A DNA stretch of 64,000 bases from Bactrocera neohumeralis (Eukaryota > Arthropoda > Insecta > Diptera > Tephritidae). The stretch is taken from positions 2,447,341 to 2,511,340 of the forward strand of contig NW_026089624.1 in NCBI RefSeq assembly GCF_024586455.1, read 5' to 3'. Numbering within the stretch: the first letter of the stretch is position 1; every line of letters starts with the position of its first letter. Of this stretch, positions 55,668-64,000 are shown in pieces. The notes beneath the pieces are model-generated. The model searched no databases. It saw nothing but the letters and a program-made list of their open reading frames with translations, and was not told where the DNA came from. The translations under genes and the position numbers were made by a program.

Positions 55668-57539
55668 GTGCGCTGGGTTTGGGACCCGCCACGTAAAAAA
55701 CCTACCCCAATGAAAAACGACAAACAGCCTCGGATGAGAAACCCCTCTTTTGATGACGACCATGGCAAACGAAATAAGGACAACGATATCAGGGCATGCA
55801 CCTGGAATGTCCGGTCCCTTAATTGGGAAGGTGCCGCTGCCCAGCTGGTTGATGTCCTCGTGAAAATAAAGGCTGACACCACCGCCGTCCAAGAAATGCG
55901 ATGGACGGGACAAGGACAGAGACGAGTAGGTCCTTGTGACATTTACTACAGTGGCCATATAAAGGAGCGCAAGTTTGGTGTTGGATTCGTGGTGGGAGAG
56001 AGATTCCGTCGCCGAGTACTATCATTCACTCCGGTGAATGAACGTCTAGCCACAATCTGCATCAAAGCGAGGTTCTTCAACATATCGCTGATCTGCGCCC
56101 ACGCCCCGACGGATGAGAAGAACGATGTGACCAAAGATGCCTTTTATGAGTGCTTGGTACGCACTTATGAAGGCTGCCCCCGCCACGATGTCAAAATCGT
56201 GCTTGGCGACTTTGACGCCAGGGTGGGCAAAGAAGGTATCTTTGGCACTACGGTCGGTAAATTCAGCCTCCACGAGGAAACATCCCCAAATGGGTTGAGG
56301 CTGATCGACTTCGCCGGGGCCCGAAATATGGTTATCTGTACCACTAGATTCCAGCACAAAAAAATTCATCAAGCTACCTGGCTGTCTCCGGATCGAAAAA
56401 CTACCAACCAGATCGATCATGTTGTGATAGACGGAAGACACGTCTCCAGTGTTTTAGATGTGCGTGCGCTCCGAGGTCCTAACATCGACTCGGACCACTA
56501 TCTTGTTGCAGCCAAGATTCGCACCCGCCTCTGTGCAGCAAAGAACGCACGCCAACAAACACAAGGAAGGTTCGACGTCGAAAAGCTGCAATCACAACAG
56601 ACTGCCGAACAATTTTCTACTCGGCTTGCACTCTTGCTCTCTGAGAGCACTCATCAACAACTCGGTATAAGGGAACTGTGGGACGGTATTTCAAACTCCT
56701 TACGTACAGCTGCATCCGAAACCCTTGGTTTTCGGAAAGTGCAAAAGAACAACTGGTACGACGAGGAGTGCCGCGCCGCAGCGGAGAGAAAACAGGCTGC
56801 CTACCTCGCAACGTTACGATCGACCACAACACGTGCGGGATGGGAAAGATACCGAGATTTGAAGAGGGAAGCGAGACGCATCTGCAGACAGAAAAAGAAA
56901 GAGGCCGAAATGCGTGAGTATGAAGAGCTTGATAAGCTGGCCGACAGGGGTAATGCTCGAAAATTCTACGAAAAAATGCGGCGGCTTACAGAAGGTTTCA
57001 GGACCGGAGCATACTCTTATAGAACCCCCAAAGGTGATCTAGTGACCGATGCCCAGAGCATACTCAAATTATGGAGGGAACACTTCTCCAGCCTGCTGAA
57101 TGGCAGAGAATGCACAACGCCAGGAGAAGGCGAACCCGATTCCCCAATCGTTGACGATGGAGCAGACCCATTGCCCGACCATGAAGAAGTTCGAATAGCA
57201 ATTACCCGCCTGAAGAACAACAAAGCGGCGGGCGCCGATGGATTGCCGGCCGAGCTATTCAAACACGGCGGCGAAGAACTGATAAGGAGCATGCATCAGC
57301 TTCTTTGTAAAATATGGTCGGACGAAAGCATGCCCAACGATTGGAATTTAAGTGTGCTATGCCCAATCCATAAAAAAGGAGACCCCACAATCTGCGCCAA
57401 CTACCGTGGGATTAGCCTCCTCAACATCGCATATAAGGTTCTATCGAGCGTATTGTGTGAAAGATTAAAGCCCACCATCAACAAACTGATTGGACCTTAT
57501 CAGTGTGGCTTCAGAGCTGGAAAATCAACAACCGAATAG
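55668..57539 (+). pseudogene. RTE ORF: endonuclease and first half of RT
   Basis: A 623-codon frame; the first ATG is at 55710. Endonuclease blocks are RACTWNVRSLNWEG, TTAVQEMRWTGQG, ICAHAPTDEKN, IVLGDFDARVGKEG and IDSDHYLVAAKI. The usual GDFNA box has Asp for Asn (GDFDA), which may impair cleavage. RT begins at NNKAAGADGLPAELF, LCPIHKKGDPTICANYRGIS and GPYQCGFRAGKSTTE, then meets TAG at 57537, where relatives have a Gln codon. A single base change would explain the stop. Confidence 0.9.
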
Positions 57540-58662
57540 ATATTCACCATGCGCCAAATCTTGGAAAAGACCCGTGAAAGGAGAATCGACACACACCACC
57601 TCTTCGTCGATTTCAAAGCTGCTTTCGACAGCACGAAAAGGAACTGCCTCTATGCCGCGATGTCTGAATTTGGTATCCCCGAAAAACTAATACGGCTGTG
57701 TAAACTGACGTTGAGCAACACGAAGAGCTCCGTCAGAATCGGGAAGGACCTCTCCGAGCCGTTCGATACCAAACGAGGTTTCAGACAAGGCGATTCCCTA
57801 TCGTGTGACTTTTTCAACCTGCTTCTGGAGAAAATAGTTCGAGCTGCAGAACTTAGTAGAGAAGGTACCATCTTTTATAAGAGTGTACAGCTGCTGGCGT
57901 ATGCTGATGATATTGATATCATCGGCCTTAACATCCGCGCCGTTAGTTCTGCTTTCTTCAGACTAGACAAGGAAGCAAAACAAATGGGTCTGGCAGTGAA
58001 CGAGGGCAAGACGAAATATCTCCTGTCATCAAACAAACAGTCGTCGCACTCGCGACTTGGCACTCACCTCACTGTTGACAGTCATAACTTTGAAGTTGTA
58101 GATAATTTCGTCTATTTAGGAACCAGTATTAACACCACCAACAATGTCAGCCTGGAAATCCAACAAGTGCTACTTCGGACTGAGTAGGCAATTGAAAAGT
58201 AAAGTCCTCTCTCGACGAACAAAAGCCAAACTCTATAAGTCGCTCATAATTCCCGTCCTGCTATATGGGGCAGAGGCTTGGACGATGTCAACAACTGATG
58301 AGTCGACGTTGCGAGTTTTCGAGAGAAAAGTTCAGCGAAAGATTTATGGTCCTTTGCGCGTTGGCCACGGCGAATATCGCATTCGATGGAACGATGAGCT
58401 GTACGAGATATACGACGACATTGACATAGTTCAGCGAATTAAAAGACAGCGGCTACGCTGGCTAGGTCATGTTGTCCGAATGGACGAAAACACTCCAGCT
58501 CTGAAAGTATTCGACGCTGTACCCGCCGGGGGAAGCAGAGGAAGAGGAAGACCTCCACTCCGTTGGAAGGACCTGGCTACGCTTGGAATATCCAATTGGC
58601 GCCACGTAGCGAAAAGGAGAAACGACTGGCGCGCTGTTGTTAACTCGGCTATAATCGCGTAA
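57540..58662 (+). pseudogene. RTE ORF: RT catalytic half and C-terminus
   Basis: Continues in frame after the stop: IFTMRQILEKTRE, HHLFVDFKAAFDSTKR, TKRGFRQGDSLSCDFFNLL and LAYADDIDIIG (catalytic aspartates, about 57897-57930). A frameshift near 58150-58185 leads to LYKSLIIPVLLYGAEAW and RWLGHVVRMDEN, ending VPAGGSRGRGRPPLRWKD and DWRAVVNSA, the standard RTE C-terminal signature. Confidence 0.9.
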
Positions 58663-58702
58663 GCGGTGTCTACGCCAATTAAGAAGAAGAAAGCAAGGCA
58701 AG

Positions 58703-59150
58703 AAGTTCTCCCAGGATTGCGGTGATATACGTGCGGACTTATGGACCGCGGTCAATTACCAAGCTATCGTCACGATGTCACGTATATGTGGTGCTGTGAG
58801 ATGCTTGATGTACTCTATTGAGTGGCAAAAGAGAGGTTTGCCGCACGCACACATTCCTTTTTGGATGATGGTTACACCAGATCAAATTGATGAAATCATT
58901 TCTGCTGAAATTCCTGATGCAGAGAAAGATCCAGTACTATACGAACTGATGAAAACCAATATGGTTCATGGGCCTTGCGGACACCACAATCCCACTTCGG
59001 TTTGTATGTCTTACAATAAATGCACCAAACACTATCCACGTGCTTTTCTTTCGGAAACGCAAACTAGAAATGATGGATATCCGTTCCATCGGCGCCGCTC
59101 AACATTCAGCATTCAATTTAAAATAGTGAATTTACATCGTCCTCGTTAAA
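58703..59150 (+). pseudogene. Helitron right arm: Rep region
   Basis: DIRADLWTAVNYQAIVT, then YSIEWQKRGLPHAHI with the HUH nickase histidines (58811-58857), then VTPDQIDEIISAEIPDAEKD, NMVHGPCGHHNPTSVC and KCTKHYPRAFLSET. Better preserved than the left arm. The catalytic tyrosines further downstream are missing here. Confidence 0.85.
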
Positions 59151-59245
59151 AATTGGAAATGGTACAATTCCGGTTGGTAATTCCGGTGGTTTGATATCAA
59201 TTCCATCTTCCCTTTATTAATTCAGGAAAGACGAACTCATCACAA

Positions 59246-59820
59246 ATGTTCGGACATTGGCCAAATTATCGTAACAACGATTCCTTAAGTGCACGCGCAA
59301 TGTTAGCTGCCAAACATACCGATGTGGTTGACTTAAACTGGAAGATTCTAAGTCAAATTCCGGGAGACTTGCGCTCATACAAATCTATCGATCATCTTGA
59401 TAATGAAGACGACGCCGTGAATTATCCAGTGGAATTTCTAAATTCTGGACAGGCTTGGTATGCCACCGCATCATTTGCGTCTCAAAATTGGATCTGTCGT
59501 TATTATGTTCCGCAATCTGCTTTATAGAATACATTGGGGCAGAATGCTTGATTCTAAGAATTTATTTGAGTTCTAACGATTTGCCATTTCAGTTCTAACG
59601 TATTCCGTTTCGCGTGAAAATTGCATTAGAGATGACAATCAACAGGACACAAGGATAGTCGCATAGTGGGTGGCATAAATTTGGAAATGCTATGTTTTTC
59701 ACATGGTCAGATATACGTGGCGTGCTCACGAGTTGGAAAACCATCTTTTCTGTACACCGGAACAGAAACCAAAGTATGTTTTTTATCAAGCTGCGTTACA
59801 TTGAAAAAAATTAAATGATA
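59246..59820 (+). pseudogene. Helitron right arm: helicase C-terminus
   Basis: HWPNYRNNDSLSARAMLAAK, LNWKILSQIPGDLRSYKSID and AVNYPVEFLNS correspond residue for residue to the left arm. IALEMTINRTQG and CFSHGQIYVACSRVGKPS follow in other frames at 59610-59740. A short deletion lies after FLNS, where LKVGAPI.LLRN would be expected. Confidence 0.85.
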
Positions 59821-59858
59821 AATTTAACTTTCTTTTCATTTCAAAATACATAATTTTA

Positions 59859-59887
59859 CGCAGGACTACGGCTGCTGGGTTAGCTAG
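59859..59887 (+). terminator. Helitron 3' end, right arm
   Basis: GCAG, a loop, then CTGC forms a hairpin followed by GGGTTAG and CTAG, the same terminator as at the left outer end. Confidence 0.75.
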
Positions 59888-60119
59888 TATATAAATAAAT
59901 ATACACCCGCAATTACATATCTACATACGAATAGCGCACCCATTCGCTTATCGGAAATTTAATAATTTTAACCATCGGACACCAAGGAGATAAAAGCAAG
60001 AAAATTAATTTGAAATTTTAAAATAAATAACACACTATACGAAAAGTTTTTAAAGTTTTTTTCTTACATTTTTGTAATTTTACGCGATTTATTTTTCTCG
60101 TTCAACCCAAACATTAAAT

Positions 60120-61166
60120 ATGTCTTACCCAAAACTGGAAGTGGAAGATTTCAAAATTACAACAACGGATTTGAATTCGTGGAAGACCATCTTCAGACCC
60201 AAAGTGAAGATGAATCCGTCTATATACTAGAAATTAAAAGAGTCGAAATAAATTCACTCTATGAAGAAGCAAAGCACGCATACGATGCGATCAGAAGAAT
60301 TTCTTGCGAAAGCCATGAAACCATCGATTTCTTTAAAGTGAAAGAAAAATACCGAAAAATTTATCAAATGTACCTCTCTTGCTTAGCTTCCATCAACGAA
60401 GATGTAGACGCGTAAAACACAAGTGTCAACCCAACCCATTAAGGAAAAGACTTCAGAAGGCACGATGATGGATGCAGTTCACCTTCCACAATGCGGCACC
60501 GACATCCTTTACGGAGATTACACAACTTGGCCCACCTTTCAGGACATGTTTACAGCCCTGTATAGCCGTAACCCAAAGATTAGTAATGTTGAAAGACTCT
60601 TTCACCTTAATCAGAAGACCCGAGGAGAAGCAAGAGAGGTTATTCAAAACACACCCCTAACAAATGATGGTTTCATACTTGCCTGGAAAAATTTAGTCGA
60701 CCAATACGAAAATAAGAGATTGCAGGTAAACACGCAATTAAAGACCTTTTTTAACCTACCCAAGTATTTCAAGAATCAGGTTGTGCTATAAAAAGCTTAC
60801 AACGTTCAGGTAAATAATGTTTTAACTAATTTAAATAACCTAGAGATTGACACGCAAAGCTGGGATCCGATATTGATATATCTTTGTAGTTCAAAATTAC
60901 CCAAACAAACTCTTGAAACTTTTGAATATACCCTAGCAGATAATCCAGATATACCGACGTGGTCAAATTTCGACAGTTTTTTAACCCACAAATACAAAAC
61001 TCTCGAATCTGTTGGAAATTTCAAAGCTTCAGTAGCAAAATTACCCCCATTCCACACAGGTACAGTTAAAAGAACAGATGAAAAGAAATATAACACTTTT
61101 CATGCAAACGTGGCTGAAACGCCAATTGCACTGGTCAACAAATTTGTAATTTTTTTTGTCACATGA
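60120..61166 (+). pseudogene. BEL element 2 Gag
   Basis: The ATG at 60120 starts MSYPKLEVEDFKITTTDLN; a shift follows at about 60175. YTTWPTFQDMFTALY, KISNVERLFHLNQKTRGEA and LAWKNLVDQYENKRLQVN (60500-60730) are the DUF1759 core. A further frame (60800-61118) carries WDPILIYLCSSKLPKQTLE and TWSNFDSFLTHKYKTLES. It stops where the orphan element enters near 61120-61170. Confidence 0.8.
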
Positions 61167-61169
61167 AAA

Positions 61170-62416
61170 TTTATATCAAATTTTTAATATACCAAATAAT
61201 AATATATCAATGGAAAAAAATGTACACATCATGTTTTTTTGTGACATCAAAACATATATTTTCGAAAAAAGTACAAAATTCAGCCACACTTACAGAATTA
61301 TTTCCTGATATCTAATAGATACCTATGATTTTCTTGAACATTTGGCTTCCGATAGGTCCCTTTTAAGTCTCCAACAATAGTCTGCTAGCATTCCTGGACT
61401 CTATTTCCCTTGATAACGCTTCTCCATTAAGAAAATGTCTTCATGGAACTTTTCACTTTGTTCGTCACTCACAGCAATCAAATTTGCCGGAAAGAAATCC
61501 AGATAAGAGTCCAGCATATGTATTTTAAATGACATATTACACCCCAAAGCTTTAAATGATAAGTTCATTTATGAAATCTTTGTAATTTTCCGCTTTATGG
61601 TTACCTAGAAAATTTTGAACAGCATTCACTAAACATTTCCAGGCGAGTTTTTCCTGATCATTCGGTTTTTCTTCAAAGCTCTTATCCTTCATCAATTGCC
61701 GTAGTTGTGAGACTAAAAATATTCCCTTATTGATTTTCGCCTCACTGAGTTTAGGCAATTTCTCTTTTAGATATAAAAATCCTTTTTGATCGATTTGGAG
61801 GTATCGGCACAGGCAGTTCGGCACTATGTAGGATGGGTCTCTTAGCCGAAGACAAGTTTGGATACTGGAAAGTGTGCTTGGACTTGGTAGTAATAACTTT
61901 TGTTCGAGTCAAACAAAAATAGCAATCACTTACATGATCCTTTGGTTGCGTCCAAATAATTGGTATAGCAAATGACAAATGTCTAGGTTCTTGATTAGCC
62001 CAAAATAAAAGGAACCTCACACACGTTACACAACATTTATGTGGAACCCAGGATTTGTCTTGATTCCTTACAGGAAAACCTAAATAGTCTAAATTGCACT
62101 GTTCAATTAGTGATGTGAAATTTCGAAGCTGAGATGTAAAAGTTAATTCTCCACACACATAACAAAAATTGTCCGGGTTGTTCAAACACTTTCGTGGCAT
62201 ATTTACGATCTAACTAATGTAAATAAAATGTAATTTAGCAAACACAATTGTTACACAGTCGACTAAATGCAGTTATGTAAACAAAGAAACGTGTGTATAT
62301 GAGGTCAGAAATGAATATGTAGCTGTCACAAGAAAACTGGATGTGATTGAAACAAAACTGTTATATATATTTAATGAGGGTACACCACCATAAATAAAAA
62401 TCATAACAAAGGTAAT
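61170..62416 (-). mobile_element. Inserted element carrying an orphan gene
   Basis: This stretch lies between two pieces of BEL-2 Gag, so it is an insertion of about 1.2 kb. TGTCACA occurs near both ends (61157-61163; 62324-62330), but no convincing terminal repeat was established. Confidence 0.5.
61290..62200 (-). pseudogene. Orphan transposon-type gene with C-rich N-terminus
   Basis: The ATG at 62200 starts MPRKCLNNPDNFCYVCGELT. Paired cysteines follow (WVPHKCCVTCVRFL, DCYFCLT), suggesting a zinc-binding module, then PNLSSAKRP and LPVPIPPN. A frameshift near 61800 leads to LSEAKINKGIF, QLRQLMKD, AWKCLVNAVQNFLGNHKAEN and, after another shift, LGCNMSFKIHMLDSYLDFFP, AVSDEQSEKFHEDI and MEKRYQGK, ending ADYCWRLKRD. 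I recall this arrangement as very common among uncharacterised arthropod proteins but do not know its enzyme class. Confidence 0.6.
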
Positions 62417-63241
62417 GTGCCAAAAACACTGTTTACCAGTGTTGCCAGACCTTCTAATACTCAAAGGCATAGTAATTTCAACTTTACTCAACATAATGTA
62501 GATACAGAAAGCTGTAAGCTCTGCAAAAGGCAGCACCCTATTCAAGAATGTCCCAAATTTCTCGCAATGAATGTAGAGTCACGTATCTCCACAATCAAAA
62601 AATATGGTTATTGCTATAACTGCTTGGCCATATCACATAGCTACAAGAACTGTGTGAGTAAATTCTCGTGTCGTAAGTGTCACAAAAAACACAATACTCT
62701 GATACACAGAGAATCCAGCTTTCGACCTGAATCCACTCCGGAAATACCAAACGTCACTGGTTCGAACCCTGAAAACGCTTCAAGTACCGTATTACTCACC
62801 CAAAGCACAAATACAAATCGCCAATCCTACATAACAACTATACAGTCCACTAAATCATCAACCCAAGACCCACCCAACGCAATTAGGAAGCAGATATTAC
62901 TCGGTACTGCAATGGTTCAATTAGTACATAATGGCCAGCGATATTCCGTGAGAGCTCTTATTGATTCCGGATCGGAAGCCACATTTATATCTCGAAGACT
63001 TCAAAGAAGTTTGGATATACCCACTCAGTCTGTATCAGCCCAAGTGACCGGACTAAACAATGCAGTTTCAGCAACACCAACGAATATTTGTGAAATCACG
63101 CTTTGCTCGCCCTTAACCACAAAGTATAAACTATCAGCACAGGCATTTATACTAAATAGCGTAACTGATAATTCACCCTCATACCCCATAGATCCAAAGC
63201 AGTGTCCTAAAAATCTTGGATTCACTTTAGCAGACACCTAA
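62417..63241 (+). pseudogene. BEL element 2 zinc region and protease
   Basis: A clean 274-codon frame: CKLCKRQHPIQECPKFL, GYCYNCLAISHSYKNC and CRKCHKKHNTLIH are BEL zinc motifs, and VRALIDSGSEATFISRRL (about 62952-63005) is the protease active site with the normal DSG. It ends at a stop just before a 97-bp tandem duplication. Confidence 0.85.
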
Positions 63242-63246
63242 TTCCA

Positions 63247-63440
63247 CAAACCCAGACCTGTGGATATATACTAATCGGTAGTGATATCTATCCAAGTATT
63301 TTACTCAATGGAGTAAAAAGAAACATATTAGGTTCACTCTTAGCAAACCCAGACCTGTGGATATATACTAATCGGTAGTGATATCTATCCAAGTATTTTA
63401 CTCAATGGAGTAAAAAGAAACATATTAGGTTCACTCTTAG
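63247..63440 (+). repeat. 97-bp perfect tandem duplication in BEL-2 pol
   Basis: The unit starting CAAACCCAGACCTGTGGATA is at 63247-63343 and repeated without difference at 63344-63440. Since 97 is not a multiple of three, it also breaks the frame. Perfect identity points to a recent event or an assembly artefact. Confidence 0.9.
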
Positions 63441-64000
63441 CTCAAGAGAGAGAATTCGGATGGATATTGTCCGGACCCATAACCCAACCCTCACAAAACT
63501 CCACCATAGTCTCATTTCACAATAAACTCAACCCTGAGAATCTACTAACACGTTTTTGGGAGGTGGAGGAAATCCCAACGGAATCGGTAGTTTCCAAATC
63601 GGACTAAATTTGTGAGGAAATTTTCCAAAAAACTACCCGTCTTAATTCAGAGAGGCGCTATATAGTAACCCTACCCTTCAAAGAATCCGACAATATTGAT
63701 ATCGGATACTCTAGACACATAGCGTTGGCCCAATTCCTCAGAAATTAACGAGCTTTACTTAAAAAACCAGAAGTGAAAGCAGAATATGACAAAGCAATTA
63801 CAGAATATTTGGAACTCGGACAAATGAAGAAAGCAGAATATGACCCTTCTGATAAAGCGACCCAATATTACTTACCACACCACGCAGTCATTAAACTCGA
63901 TCGTATAACCACGAAATTGCGTATGGTATTTAATGCATCTTTACCCACTTACATATCGGGCCTACTTTACAGAAAGACCTTGTTATTCTGATCACAAATT
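63441..64000 (+). pseudogene. BEL element 2 start of RT (runs off the window)
   Basis: REFGWILSGPITQ (end of protease region), LTRFWEVEEIP, ERRYIVTLPFKES and, at 63773-63991, YLELGQMKKAEYDP, YYLPHHAVIKLDR and KLRMVFNASLPT are the standard BEL/Pao RT N-terminal blocks. Stops interrupt the frame at 63604 and 63746. Confidence 0.8.

Larger units (their letters stand above)
55463..58692 (+). mobile_element. RTE-type non-LTR retrotransposon, near full length
   Basis: One long ORF with endonuclease and RT, RTE-type C-terminus and a short GAAGAAGAA tail, inserted in the right Helitron arm. It is the least decayed retroelement here: only one stop and one or two shifts. Confidence 0.9.
55453..58702 (+). 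repeat. 10-bp target duplication of the RTE element
   Basis: GCAAGGCAAG occurs at 55453-55462 and 58693-58702, flanking the RTE element precisely. Removing the element and one copy restores the Helitron sequence. Confidence 0.8.
52647..59888. mobile_element. Head-to-head Helitron pair (large palindrome)
   Basis: Two copies of one Helitron lie 5' to 5', so both outer ends are 3' termini. Each outer end has the Helitron 3' signature: CTAG preceded by a short hairpin, at 52648-52676 (minus) and 59859-59887 (plus). The arms mirror each other about an axis near 55050, for example GGTCCAGGCGTT on both sides at about 54999 and 55115, and GAAAAGAAAAGGGCT at 54886 against AGCCCTTTTCTTTTTC at 55156. 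The right arm has an RTE insertion and lacks about 0.8 kb present in the left. Confidence 0.75.
49791..64000 (+). mobile_element. BEL/Pao LTR retrotransposon 2, interrupted and running off the window
   Basis: An LTR-like region ending CGACA at 50335, the BEL primer site at 50339-50355 and a leader to about 50480 are separated by inserted elements from the Gag start at 60120. Gag, zinc region, protease and the start of RT follow. The start of the LTR was not defined and the 3' LTR is outside the window. Confidence 0.7.

Noticed and set aside
55557..56441. Several long open frames on the minus strand (up to 133 codons)
   Set aside because: They are antisense to the RTE endonuclease frame, which has clear motifs on the plus strand.

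Overview
The window reads as higher-fly (Diptera, Brachycera) DNA, probably from a tephritid fruit fly: it is AT-rich eukaryotic sequence with short GT-AG introns, a mini-me element carrying a (GTCY)n block, DD41D rosa-like mariners, and CsRn1-, errantivirus-, BEL/Pao-, copia-, R1-, I-, RTE- and CR1-type retroelements. Species assignment is inference. Nearly everything recognisable is transposon, mostly broken and inserted one inside another. No rRNA, tRNA, CRISPR or bacterial-style operon was seen. Only two stretches look like host coding sequence: a well-framed internal exon at 3981-4275 (minus) that resembles the exon just before the LIM domains of zyxin, and a GC-rich exon-like block near 40262-40600 (minus).

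Layout. 226-3856: decayed Ty1/copia element (+), antisense in the putative zyxin intron. 3981-4275: zyxin-like exon. 4530-7689: mariner termini enclosing an internal piece of an R1-type non-LTR element, with an open frame that fuses the mariner DNA-binding domain to the R1 Gag. 8160-8655: Helitron helicase relic. 9897-14409: CR1-like non-LTR element (+), interrupted exactly at a TA by a foldback rosa-like mariner (10835-11793). 14410-16028: unclassified repeats. 16029-28396: errantivirus (gypsy group) with both LTRs, decayed gag and pol and an env region. Its middle is replaced or filled by a second gypsy gag-protease piece, a 100-N gap, a second foldback rosa copy, an I-like RNase H fragment, a degenerate tandem array, and a 3.0-kb DNA transposon with about 150-bp inverted ends and a spliced transposase-like gene (22733-25732).

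28632-33770: mariner relic, mini-me element inserted in a ZMYM-type hAT element, and a Tc1-like relic. 33950-34835: RTE fragment. 34878-49790: three collinear plus-strand pieces of one gene, tentatively Transib/RAG1-like. They are separated by (i) a foldback element that itself carries a complete-ended BEL/Pao element (35356-44607, minus; with an R1-like element inside) and (ii) a CsRn1-type gypsy element (45323-49585, minus).

49.8-64.0 kb: a second BEL/Pao element (+) whose leader is split by a Mutator-like transposase gene (50777-52350) and by two Helitrons arranged head to head as one palindrome (52647-59888). The right Helitron arm carries an RTE element with a 10-bp target duplication (55463-58692). 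Its gag is split again by an orphan minus-strand transposon-type gene (61290-62200).

How the parts work together: there is no shared pathway here. The region is a stratigraphy of insertions, in which intact target-site duplications, LTR pairs and inverted ends give a relative order. If the zyxin assignment is right, the locus belongs to Muller element F, which is small and repeat-rich in Drosophila and is the ancestral X of higher flies. That would fit the very high repeat load. All element names rest on motifs read by eye; no database search was run.
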